This document shows positions 22,401-29,489 of a stretch of DNA of 39,450 nt, piece by piece (the first letter of the stretch is position 1; each line of letters opens with the position of its first letter). The notes below the pieces were generated by a model, which saw only the letters and a list, made by a program, of their open reading frames with translations, was not told the DNA's origin and searched no databases. Both the position numbers and the translations under genes were made by a program. Origin of the DNA: Minisyncoccota bacterium (GTDB taxonomy: Bacteria; Patescibacteriota; Minisyncoccia; Phycocordibacterales; Zambryskibacteraceae); NCBI GenBank assembly GCA_025450175.1, contig JANWHY010000004.1, forward strand, positions 1 through 39,450. Direction: 5' to 3'.

Positions 22401-23144
22401 CCCAAGAATCCTGCTCTCATTAGCCATATCAATGGTATGGTCTCCGAGATTAAAAACCTGGGCCACGACCGCCTGATCGTCATTACTCCCGAGCTTGGAG
22501 AATCTAAGGTTACGAAGAGCGCCAAGAGTAAGAAGCTCGACACTGAGTACACGGCTGTGGCCTCTCGAGTGATCTTGGTGAAGGTTGGCCAGAATGTATC
22601 TAAGGGAGAGTTACTTACCGACGGCTCTGCCGATCTTGATGAACTCTTCCGCTATGCTGGCCGAGAGAAGACTGAGAATTATATTATTCACGAGGTTTCT
22701 AAGCTATACGAACTCCAAGGTGCGGCCGTCTCTCATAAGCACATCGAGCTGATCGTTAGACAAATGTTTAGCCGCGCTAAGATAAAGAATGCTGAGGACA
22801 CCCACTTCACTCGTGGAGATGTTGTGGAGATCTCAGACTTTGCCGAGGTGAATGCCAAGATGAAAGAACGAGGTCTTACCGAGGCGGTGGCTGATCCGAT
22901 AATTATGGGTATCTCTGAGGTTTCTCTCTCCCGAGCCTCCTTCCTTTCTGCAGCTTCCTTCCAACACACTCCACGAGTCTTGATCCAAGCTGCTATTAGG
23001 GGTGCCGAAGATGAGCTCGTTGGTCTGAAGGAAAATGTTATTATTGGTCGCCTGATTCCGGCAGGTACCGGATTTAAGGGTGGCTATAAAGAAAAGTTGA
23101 TATGCGAAGCACTGTCGACGCAATCAAAGAACGGCTCGATATAG
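19461..23144 (+). CDS. rpoC: DNA-directed RNA polymerase subunit beta'
   Basis: 1227 residues from ATG 19461, whose ATGCCTAA overlaps the rpoB stop. N-terminal zinc-binding site CYCG...CEKCG (about 70-90), catalytic NADFDGDQMAVH with Asp500, Asp502 and Asp504 holding the active-site magnesium, second zinc cluster CKSMKGLCIKCYG, bridge-helix region and trigger-loop region (VAAQAIGEPGTQLTMRTFH). Shorter than the E. coli protein (1407) because it lacks lineage-specific inserts. The C-terminus IGRLIPAGTGFKGG is normal. The primase gene begins 43 bases before its stop. Confidence 0.97.
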   Translation: MPNFTPKNSNNSNDFAAISIKLASPERIREWSHGEVTKPETINYRTQRSERNGLFDEKIFGPDRDFECYCGKYRGIRYKGIVCEKCGVEITRSIVRRERMGHIELATPVAHIWFLKNVPSRISLVMGIPVADLEKVVYFAGYVVTSVSESEKARVLKDLDSELKAKMKTLTDDKSRLALKELASDTKRDIESLVPGRVLDEIEYHRASVKYPTIFEAGIGAEAIYNILKNTDLHKLLKELEARLEHAPSTEITRLNKRISTIQWMINGGVRPEWMFLIRIPVIPPAIRPMVPLDGGRYAASDVNDLYRRVINRNNRLKKLKDINAPDVILRNEKRILQEAVDALIDNNIRHGSIAGNQAQRRPLKSLSDNLKGKRGLFRQNLLGKRVDYSGRSVIVVGPELKLHQCGLPKHMALELFKPFIISELLKRELAFNIPGARRLIEDAIPEVWAILEEVIRGKYVLLNRAPTLHRLGIQAFQPVLIEGNAIQLHPLVCTAFNADFDGDQMAVHVPLGEEAQAEARLIMAADRNILKPGNGEPVVSAKLLDIVLGTYWVTRILPGEKGEGRYYTNPNSAITAYEFGVVSLRAKIKVLPTDTERYKIFGGQAFETTVGRLMFNGILPKDYPFINKEMSRKEMSKLVDDLIERYGIENIPAIMDGIKNFGFRFATYSGVTWGLSDVKIPEGKKAVIDKGKAQVREVVEQYNEGLLSEHERITKSVEIWQSIKSEVEKLIPATLDIRDSVYDMTYSEARGSLGNLNQMAGMKGVIANVSGESLEFPILSCYKEGLTPLEYFITTHGSRKGLTDTALNTAKAGYLTRRLFDVAQDEIINEDDCGAKEGTTIHKKTASGIEMPLSKNIKGRFLVSDLLDAKGEVLFKRGHLISKDDAEKIDESGLESVRVRSPLACKSMKGLCIKCYGIDLGNNKPIELGEAVGTVAAQAIGEPGTQLTMRTFHAGGIASAGGDITAGLPRVEEIFEKRQPKNPALISHINGMVSEIKNLGHDRLIVITPELGESKVTKSAKSKKLDTEYTAVASRVILVKVGQNVSKGELLTDGSADLDELFRYAGREKTENYIIHEVSKLYELQGAAVSHKHIELIVRQMFSRAKIKNAEDTHFTRGDVVEISDFAEVNAKMKERGLTEAVADPIIMGISEVSLSRASFLSAASFQHTPRVLIQAAIRGAEDELVGLKENVIIGRLIPAGTGFKGGYKEKLICEALSTQSKNGSI

Positions 23145-24679
23145 CCGAAGTCGTCTCTTCTTATACGAAACTCGAGAAAGCTGGTACTAGTTTCAAGGCG
23201 CGCTGCCCCTTCCATACTGAGAAGACACCATCGTTCCTTGTCTCACCTCTACGGCAGACTTTCTACTGCTTCGGATGTGGGGCGAAGGGTGATATCTTCA
23301 CTTTCGTAGAACAAATGGAGGGGATCGAGTTTAAGGACGCTCTTAAACTCTTGGCTGAAAAGGCTGGGGTAGAGATCGTATACGAGAGGCGAGAAGGAGA
23401 GAAGGAGGATAAGGAGAAGCTCTACGGCATATTAGAGTCGGCTACTGCCTTCTTCGAAGAAAAGCTTAGAGAGAATAAGGTTGCCTACGACTATCTGGTA
23501 TCTCGCGGTCTTACTCGAGAGACGATAAAAGAGTGGCGACTAGGGTTTGCTCCTGATGAGTGGCACTCGCTCCTGGATCACTTGAAGACACTTGGATATG
23601 AGAAAGCACTTTGTCTTACTGCTGGTCTTGTAAAAACGGGGGACCCTTCGATAAGCTCAGGGCAGGTGAATGAACGCGAGCCATACGATGTCTTCCGCAA
23701 TCGGCTCATCTTCCCACTCCGAGATGCTTCGGGGCGGATCATCGCCTTCTCTGGGCGAGTGTTAGACAAAGATGCGATGCCTAAGTACCTCAATAGTCCT
23801 GACACTCCAATATTTAGGAAAAGTGAGGTTCTCTACGGACTCGATAAGAGTAAGATGTCTATCCGGAAGCAGAACTATGGGGTGCTTGTGGAGGGACAGT
23901 TCGATCTACTTCTATCTCACCAGGTGGGGGTGAAGAATACTGTGGCCTCATCGGGCACAGCCTTCACTCAAAGTCATCTTGAAAGACTTAAACATCTCTC
24001 ACGTCGTCTTATACTAGCCTTCGATGGTGATGTGGCCGGGCTCGCTGCGGCAGAGAAAGCGACCTTTCTTGGCTTAACTCTTGGCTTCGAGCTTAAGGTG
24101 GCGACCCTAAAAGAAGGGGAGGATCCGGCAAGTCTCGCTCAATCTAGTCCGGAAGAGTGGAAGAAGGTTCTTAGAGAAGCCGAGCCTGCTCCCGAGTTTT
24201 TCTTGTCGAAGATCCTAGCCAAGGAGAAAGATCAGAGAAAGATTGGCAAGGAGATCGTAGCAAAGATCTTACCCATGATTAAGCTCCTCGGAAGTTCTAT
24301 AGAGCAAGCCCACTTCATCTCCTCTCTCCATGCTCGGACGGGGATCAAGGAGGAGGTCTTGTGGGCGGATCTTAAGAAGGTGACTAGTCCGGCGGTGGTA
24401 CGAGGTGAGGAAAATTCTCTAACTCTACCTCCCCAAAAGATTGAGGGGCGTTCACGATTTGATGAATACAAAGAGGTTATAGAATTTTTGAAAGAGAATC
24501 CTTCTGACAAAAACCTCCTGGCTCAGAAGGATGAGTTAGAAAAACGTATAAGGGAAAATGAACTTAGTGAGAAGATAGAGGCTCTCCGTATCGAGTCTCG
24601 AATGAGCCCAGATGAGGTCCTCAAGGAGATTGACATACTTACTCGGGAGAGGGATGAAGTGAGGCGGAAATTATTGTAA
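23102..24679 (+). CDS. dnaG: DNA primase
   Basis: Makes RNA primers for replication. 525 residues: CHC2 zinc finger with C35, H38, C56 and C59, RNA polymerase domain with TOPRIM core (E264 in VEGQFD; D308 and D310 in FDGDVAG) and a C-terminal helical part that would meet the helicase. Two oddities. The ATG lies inside rpoC (43-base overlap), a strong sign of coupled expression. Residues about 181-188 (DPSISSGQ) are encoded by a CCTTCGATAAGCTCAGG-type repeat inserted in frame in the loop before the TOPRIM domain. The product should still be active. Confidence 0.96.
   Translation: MRSTVDAIKERLDIAEVVSSYTKLEKAGTSFKARCPFHTEKTPSFLVSPLRQTFYCFGCGAKGDIFTFVEQMEGIEFKDALKLLAEKAGVEIVYERREGEKEDKEKLYGILESATAFFEEKLRENKVAYDYLVSRGLTRETIKEWRLGFAPDEWHSLLDHLKTLGYEKALCLTAGLVKTGDPSISSGQVNEREPYDVFRNRLIFPLRDASGRIIAFSGRVLDKDAMPKYLNSPDTPIFRKSEVLYGLDKSKMSIRKQNYGVLVEGQFDLLLSHQVGVKNTVASSGTAFTQSHLERLKHLSRRLILAFDGDVAGLAAAEKATFLGLTLGFELKVATLKEGEDPASLAQSSPEEWKKVLREAEPAPEFFLSKILAKEKDQRKIGKEIVAKILPMIKLLGSSIEQAHFISSLHARTGIKEEVLWADLKKVTSPAVVRGEENSLTLPPQKIEGRSRFDEYKEVIEFLKENPSDKNLLAQKDELEKRIRENELSEKIEALRIESRMSPDEVLKEIDILTRERDEVRRKLL
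23644..23662. repeat. short interspersed palindromic-type repeat inside dnaG
   Basis: CCCTTCGATAAGCTCAGGG, of the widespread CCTTCGA(C/T)-AAGCTCAGG class with imperfect inverted ends. It is in frame and adds DPSISSGQ to DnaG. A related element lies in typA at 30574-30593. Confidence 0.7.
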
Positions 24680-24682
24680 AAT
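24677..24682 (+). promoter_or_regulatory. possible -10 box of rpoD
   Basis: TG-TAAAAT, overlapping the dnaG stop and ending nine bases before the GTG start of rpoD. It would allow separate transcription of the sigma factor; read-through from the polymerase genes is also likely. Confidence 0.35.
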
Positions 24683-24691
24683 AATAAAGCT

Positions 24692-25909
24692 GTGGCAAAA
24701 AAATCTAAAAAACAAAAGAATAAGCCCCGACGTATGAAACCGTTGGGGTCCCGACCAAAAGCGTCGGGAAAGGTTGTTAAGAAGAATCTTAAGACTAAGC
24801 CTGTTAAGGCTGTCCCAGCCAAGCTTGCTAAGCAGAAGGTTGATGAGGCATTGAAGATTGAGATCTTACTAACTCGCGGTAAGGAGCGAGGCTTCGTCAC
24901 CTATGACGAGATTCTGAAACAATTTCCTACTATCGAAACTAATATAACTCTTCTTGATGAGCTTTATGCCAAGCTTAATACTCTCGGTATTGCCGTGCTT
25001 GAGAGTGGTGGTCTGCTAGACATCGTAGAAGATGAGGATCTAGCTAAACCAAACATATATTCTCGCAGCAGTGATTCATCTTATGATTCTATCCAAATGT
25101 ATCTTCGTGAGATCGGTCAGTATCCTCTTATTGCCGGGTCGATGGAGAAGGAGCTTGCTCGACGTATTGAGGCCGGAGATGAGGATGCCAAAAACCTTTT
25201 GATGAAGGCGAACCTTCGTCTGGTGGTCTCCATTGCCAAGAAGTATGCCAATAGAAGTCCCGATCTTACCCTCCTTGATCTCATCCAAGAGGGGAACTTG
25301 GGTCTATACAAGGCCGTAGAAAAGTTCGACTGGACTAAGGGATTCAAATTTTCAACCTATGCGACTTGGTGGATCCGCCAGGCTATTACGCGCGCTCTTG
25401 CCGACCAGTCACGCACTATTCGTGTGCCTGTGCACATGGTCGAGACTATTGCTAAGTACAAGCAAGTGGTGCGCCGCCTAACTCAAGACCTCGGTCGCGA
25501 GCCTCTACCAGAAGAGATTGCCATGGAGATGAACTTGGATGTAGATAAAATTTATCAGATCGAGAAGATCGACCAATCCACCGTTTCACTCGAGACTCCT
25601 ATTGGAGAAGAGGAGGATGGTAAGAGTAAGCTTGGAGACTTCCTCGCTGATGACAAGATTCTCTCGCCAGATCAGGACTCATCTCGACGTATCATTGCGG
25701 ATCAGGTCAAAGAAATTTTAGGAGATTTGCCTCTTAAGGAAAGAAAAATTCTAGAGATGCGTCACGGCTTACTCGATGGATATACTCATACTCTAGAAGA
25801 AGTAGGGAAGGTCTTCGGTGTCACTCGCGAACGCATCCGCCAGATCGAAGCTAAAGCTCACGAGAAGATTCGCCAACACGAAAAAATTAATCGCTTGAGA
25901 GGTTACTAA
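24692..25909 (+). CDS. rpoD: principal sigma factor (RpoD/SigA)
   Basis: 405 residues, GTG start. A Lys-rich N-terminal tail (about 1-55) precedes a region 1.1-like part ([20 protein letters not shown]). Then regions 1.2 to 4.2: [71 protein letters not shown] (recognises -10), and the helix-turn-helix [20 protein letters not shown] (recognises -35). Complete regions 2.3-2.4 fit the many clear -10 boxes in the window. It follows dnaG, as in the macromolecular synthesis operon of many bacteria. Confidence 0.97.
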   Translation: MAKKSKKQKNKPRRMKPLGSRPKASGKVVKKNLKTKPVKAVPAKLAKQKVDEALKIEILLTRGKERGFVTYDEILKQFPTIETNITLLDELYAKLNTLGIAVLESGGLLDIVEDEDLAKPNIYSRSSDSSYDSIQMYLREIGQYPLIAGSMEKELARRIEAGDEDAKNLLMKANLRLVVSIAKKYANRSPDLTLLDLIQEGNLGLYKAVEKFDWTKGFKFSTYATWWIRQAITRALADQSRTIRVPVHMVETIAKYKQVVRRLTQDLGREPLPEEIAMEMNLDVDKIYQIEKIDQSTVSLETPIGEEEDGKSKLGDFLADDKILSPDQDSSRRIIADQVKEILGDLPLKERKILEMRHGLLDGYTHTLEEVGKVFGVTRERIRQIEAKAHEKIRQHEKINRLRGY

Positions 25910-25922
25910 GAAAAACTCACAA

Positions 25923-27425
25923 ATGGTTATTTCGAAGTCGGAGTTCATGATGTTTCTTAAACATCCGGCGTGGCTCTGGCTCAAGAAGTACGATAAGGGG
26001 AAGATCCCAATACCTGACGAGGAGTTGCAACTACGCTTCGATGAAGGAGCACTCTTCGAGAGTTATGCGGAAAAGATTTTTAAGAACACGGTAAAACTTG
26101 GGTACAAGCACGAAGATGGCTCCTTCTCTGGGAGTATGTATTACTCTTTGCCCGAGACCACTCTTGCTGAAATTAATAAAGGTACGAAGGTTATTTTCCA
26201 AGGGAGGCTTGAGGTAGATAATCTCACATCGATCTTCGACGTGCTTGAGCGTAATAGTGATGGGAGTTTCAATCTCTACGAAATCAAGTCTTCTACTAAG
26301 AGTAAGCCCGAACACATCCCAGACCTTGCCTTCCAAACTATTGTGCTTGAGAAGTCAGGATTTAAGGTGAAAGAAATTTCTGTCCTACATGTAAACAATA
26401 AGTACAAGAGACAGGGTGACATCGACCCGGCTGGTATTACATCCAAGACAGAAGTAACAGATGAGGTAAGAGATCTTATCCCTTGGGTTGAGGGTCAGAT
26501 TGAGGAGGCCTTCAAGGTCTTGGCGAATAAAACTATGCCAGATATCTCACCACGGTATCTGACAAGTGGCACTATGGCCGAGTGGCTCGAGATTTACGAG
26601 TTGGTGAAGGGTCCAGTGCCTGCATATAGCATCTTCAAGCTCTGTGGTCTCAAGAGCGATACTGTGGCTTGGCTTGAGGATAACGGTATAGAGGTGCTTG
26701 GCGATATCCCACTCGACTGCCCCTTGAACGAGAGGCAGACCAGGCAGGTAGAAGCTATGCGGAGAGATACTCAACACATTGATAAAGAAGAGATAAAGAA
26801 TTTCTTAGACTCTTTGGAATATCCACTATACTTCTTTGACTACGAAACTTTCTCTGGGGTGATCCCAGCCTTCGATGGTTACAGACCTTATCAGCAGGTA
26901 CCATTCCAATACTCTCTGCATATACTGCCAGCGCCCGGAGCGGAGCTCATACACAAAGAATATTTGCATACTGAGAATTCTAAACCTGAGAGCACTCTAC
27001 TTAAGCAGCTCTCTCAAGATATTGGTGGCAAGGGGTCAGTTATATCCTGGAGTATGAAGTTTGAGAAGGCTCGTAATAATGAACTAGCGGAGGCCAATCC
27101 AGAATATGCCAATATCCTTCTCAATATAAATGATCGTATGGTGGATCTAATGACCCCTTTTTCTAAAGGCTGGTTTGTGGACAAGGACTTCTTCGGTTCT
27201 GCATCTATCAAAGCGGTATTGCCAGTACTCGTACCAGAATTAAGTTACAAAGATTTGGAGATTACTTATGGTGGGGAAGCTCAGCGTGTGTGGATGGAGA
27301 CAGTGTTGAGGGGTAAAAATAAAGATAAGAAAAACGAGATCATGAAGGATCTAATCGAGTATTGTAAGCTCGATACCTATGCTATGTATGCAATATTTAA
27401 TTATCTAAGAGAGCGTCTATCTTGA
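25923..27425 (+). CDS. DUF2779 protein: Cas4-like nuclease fused to a DEDD exonuclease
   Basis: 500 residues. The N-terminal half looks like a RecB/Cas4-type PD-(D/E)XK nuclease: LEVDNLTSIFDVLE and LYEIKSSTK, with E120-I-K122 as the E-x-K motif. The C-terminal half carries DUF2779 with an RNase H-like DEDD exonuclease: D306-Y-E308-T in FFDYETFSG and D484 in YCKLDTYAMY. Family members are widespread but of unproven function; no CRISPR array or Cas1/Cas2 is near. It starts 13 bases after rpoD with no SD and overlaps the convergent DsbA-like gene by 29 bases at the 3' end. Confidence 0.82.
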   Translation: MVISKSEFMMFLKHPAWLWLKKYDKGKIPIPDEELQLRFDEGALFESYAEKIFKNTVKLGYKHEDGSFSGSMYYSLPETTLAEINKGTKVIFQGRLEVDNLTSIFDVLERNSDGSFNLYEIKSSTKSKPEHIPDLAFQTIVLEKSGFKVKEISVLHVNNKYKRQGDIDPAGITSKTEVTDEVRDLIPWVEGQIEEAFKVLANKTMPDISPRYLTSGTMAEWLEIYELVKGPVPAYSIFKLCGLKSDTVAWLEDNGIEVLGDIPLDCPLNERQTRQVEAMRRDTQHIDKEEIKNFLDSLEYPLYFFDYETFSGVIPAFDGYRPYQQVPFQYSLHILPAPGAELIHKEYLHTENSKPESTLLKQLSQDIGGKGSVISWSMKFEKARNNELAEANPEYANILLNINDRMVDLMTPFSKGWFVDKDFFGSASIKAVLPVLVPELSYKDLEITYGGEAQRVWMETVLRGKNKDKKNEIMKDLIEYCKLDTYAMYAIFNYLRERLS

Positions 27426-28089
27426 TCTTAATCTTAGCTATAGGTTCGGCACCGTTGATTACATCTTTCTTGCCATCTTTCGCCACTATCACGGAGTAAG
27501 GAGTGCCGCGAGCACCGATCTTGACCGCTTCTTCTACGCTCGCGAGGATCGCTTTATTATATTTACCACTATCTAAGCAGGCACTGAAGGCTGTCTTATC
27601 GAGCCCGATAGCGAAAGCGATCTCTGGGAGCTCTGCGAGATCCAGAGAGTTGTTGGAGTTCGTAGCTTCGAATACTTTGTCTGTGAAGTCCCAGAAGGAT
27701 TGTGGTCCTCCAAGCTCTGTGGCGCACTCTGCCGCCTCAGCTTCCTTAATAGCTTTGGAGTGGAGCTGGGCAATGGGGAAGTGGCGGTAGACCCAGGCGA
27801 CTTGGCCTCCGTATGAGGTAACAATATTCTTCATAGTGGAGTGGAAGGCCTTACAGAAGGGACACTCACTGTCGGAATACTCGATCACAACTACTGGTGC
27901 ACTGGCACTACCTTGGATGTGGTCAGATCCTCTCACTCCCGGTACGGTGATCTCCTTAGGAGTTTCACTATTATCTACTACACTTGATGGCGCTTTAGAT
28001 CCGCCAAAGTAAATAGCTGCTGATATGAGAGCTCCGGCCACTACGATAGCTAGAGGGACGAGAAATTTGTTTTGCTCCTCGGTTTCCAT
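27397..28089 (-). CDS. membrane-anchored DsbA-family thiol-disulfide oxidoreductase
   Basis: 230 residues. N-terminal signal anchor (about 9-29), then a thioredoxin fold with active site C76-P-F-C79 in SECPFCKAF, the long helical insertion of DsbA/DsbG/BdbD-type proteins, and the cis-Pro in GARGTPYS. Two more Cys (AAECATE and FSACLDSG) may form a structural disulfide. It acts outside the membrane, forming disulfides in secreted proteins, of which this window holds several (pilins, Cys-module proteins). A redox partner (VKOR/DsbB) is not in the window. Leaderless -10 box at 28096-28101. Confidence 0.9.
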   Translation of the reverse strand: METEEQNKFLVPLAIVVAGALISAAIYFGGSKAPSSVVDNSETPKEITVPGVRGSDHIQGSASAPVVVIEYSDSECPFCKAFHSTMKNIVTSYGGQVAWVYRHFPIAQLHSKAIKEAEAAECATELGGPQSFWDFTDKVFEATNSNNSLDLAELPEIAFAIGLDKTAFSACLDSGKYNKAILASVEEAVKIGARGTPYSVIVAKDGKKDVINGAEPIAKIKIKIDALLDN

Positions 28090-28095
28090 GAGAGC

Positions 28096-28101
28096 ATTTT
28101 A
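28096..28101 (-). promoter_or_regulatory. -10 box of the DsbA-like gene (leaderless)
   Basis: TAAAAT on the minus strand, six bases before the ATG at 28089; no SD. Confidence 0.5.
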
Positions 28102-28120
28102 CCACAGAGGTATCCAATCT

Positions 28121-28696
28121 CTAAAACGGGAGAGAGAAGGTGAGTTTGTGTTCGGTTGGAGTTTCCCACTCACTTGTGTTAAGAGGAATTTCTTTTAGTT
28201 GACCACCTTCTTTGAAAATTAGCTTCTGATTGGCTCGAGCATAGTCGTAAAGTTCTTTAGTGAGACGAACATCATCAATACAATATTCTCGAACTCTATC
28301 TATTTCTCCATCATGCCACCACTTGGTTGCATCAGAGCCATGACCAGACTTGTTCTTTCCAAGAGTACCTTCTGCTAGTTGGTCTAGCTTCATACGCCTA
28401 CCGTAGCTAGTTTTAATCTCTTTTAAGATGTCTAGATGCTTTATTTTAGAAAGGTCACCGGGGTAATACTTGTTGAGCAGAGGAAGGTCGAAGTGCTCAG
28501 AAGTAAAGCCGATAATCATATCCGCGCGCTCAAGTATAGGCCAGAGTCGGTTGAGCTCGTCTTCTAGATATGAGGAGTAAGTATCAGTCTCGGAGTCGTG
28601 GATCGCTACTAGAGCAATATCAAGGTCTCGAGGGTCGCTACTTCCGACATCATGAAAGAAGTTCTTGGTCTCAATGTCGAAAACTATTTTACGCAT
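28121..28696 (-). CDS. DEDD-family 3'-5' exonuclease (RNase H-like)
   Basis: 191 residues with the exonuclease I block IVFDIETKN (D7, E9), the ExoII-like block GFTSEHFDLPLLNKYY and the ExoIII block REYCIDDVRLTKELYDYA, where Tyr-x3-Asp fits the DEDDy subgroup. Resembles the stand-alone YprB/PolB-like exonuclease domains annotated as ribonuclease H-like. It may process DNA or RNA ends. Its start overlaps the 3' end of the HisRS-like gene by eight bases, so the two are coupled. Confidence 0.85.
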   Translation of the reverse strand: MRKIVFDIETKNFFHDVGSSDPRDLDIALVAIHDSETDTYSSYLEDELNRLWPILERADMIIGFTSEHFDLPLLNKYYPGDLSKIKHLDILKEIKTSYGRRMKLDQLAEGTLGKNKSGHGSDATKWWHDGEIDRVREYCIDDVRLTKELYDYARANQKLIFKEGGQLKEIPLNTSEWETPTEHKLTFSLPF

Positions 28697-29456
28697 TCTT
28701 CAAGGGCAAATTATGTGTCTCTAGAAAGTCTCGGATGGTGATGTCTCCCATGCCGAAGCCTATAGCTGGCACAGGCTCGACATCAAATATTTCTAGCAGG
28801 TTGTCGTATCTACCACCTCCGGCAATCGAGCGAGAGTTCTCGGTATTGGTATCGAAAATTTCGAAAACTACTCCAGTATAGTAAGCCTGGCCTCGGGCCA
28901 GAGTCTCGTCGTACTTGAAATTGGGTGCAATATCTTTGAAGATTTCAATATCGGCATTATTGACTCTGATCTCGAAGTCTTCATCTCGTGCACCAAACTC
29001 TCTCATCACTTTGTAAGCAAGAGAGATTATTTCCTTATCAGCTTCTATCCCAGCTATACCTAAAAGGTCGACATTGAGTTGGTAATGCTCACGTTTGCGA
29101 CCACGTTGGGGACGTTCGTAACGGAAGAGGTTGGGAATGGAGTACCAGCGGAGAGGGAATTTAAGAGTTTTCCTTTGTGCGGCTACCATGCGCGCAAGAG
29201 TCGGGGTCATCTCGGGGCGTAGCGTGACAGAGCGCTCGCCGCGGTCGGTGAAGGTGAAGGTCTGCTCATTTACAATTTCTACCCCAGACTTCTCAGTGTA
29301 AATCTCGGTCGGCTCGAGAGGGGAGGCGCTGTATTCTACGTAACCCATATCCTCTACCACCTTGCGCCAGACGCCGAAGATGTAGTTCTCTATAGCCATA
29401 TCCTCCGGGTAGAAATCTCTTACCCCCTTATATGGATCGGTACTTAGCTTTGCCAT
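28689..29456 (-). CDS. histidyl-tRNA synthetase-like catalytic core, truncated
   Basis: 255 residues, starting MAKLSTDPYKGVRDFYPEDM. Class II motif 1, motif 2 (NLFRYERPQRGRKREHYQLN) and the HisA blocks ARGQAYYTGVVFEIF and AGGGRYDNLL are present, so this is the HisRS fold. Missing are the insertion domain between EIRVNNADIE and ARGQAYY and the whole C-terminal anticodon-binding domain: the chain stops after the catalytic core. HisRS is normally about 420 residues. It could be a minimal synthetase, a HisZ-like paralogue (no histidine biosynthesis genes are seen), or a partner of a separate anticodon domain. The gene ends cleanly by overlap with the next ORF, so a recent frameshift is unlikely. 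Confidence 0.8.
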   Translation of the reverse strand: MAKLSTDPYKGVRDFYPEDMAIENYIFGVWRKVVEDMGYVEYSASPLEPTEIYTEKSGVEIVNEQTFTFTDRGERSVTLRPEMTPTLARMVAAQRKTLKFPLRWYSIPNLFRYERPQRGRKREHYQLNVDLLGIAGIEADKEIISLAYKVMREFGARDEDFEIRVNNADIEIFKDIAPNFKYDETLARGQAYYTGVVFEIFDTNTENSRSIAGGGRYDNLLEIFDVEPVPAIGFGMGDITIRDFLETHNLPLKNA

Positions 29457-29464
29457 TGCCAGCT

Positions 29465-29470
29465 ATTATA
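29465..29470 (-). promoter_or_regulatory. -10 box of the HisRS-like operon (leaderless)
   Basis: TATAAT on the minus strand, eight bases before the ATG at 29456; no SD. It would drive the HisRS-like gene and the coupled exonuclease. Confidence 0.55.
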
Positions 29471-29489
29471 TCTCAAATTGGTATAGAAA

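Noticed and set aside
25923-27425. Cas4-type protein as part of a CRISPR system
   Set aside because: The fold resembles Cas4, but there is no array, Cas1/Cas2 or effector in the window; DUF2779 occurs without CRISPR.
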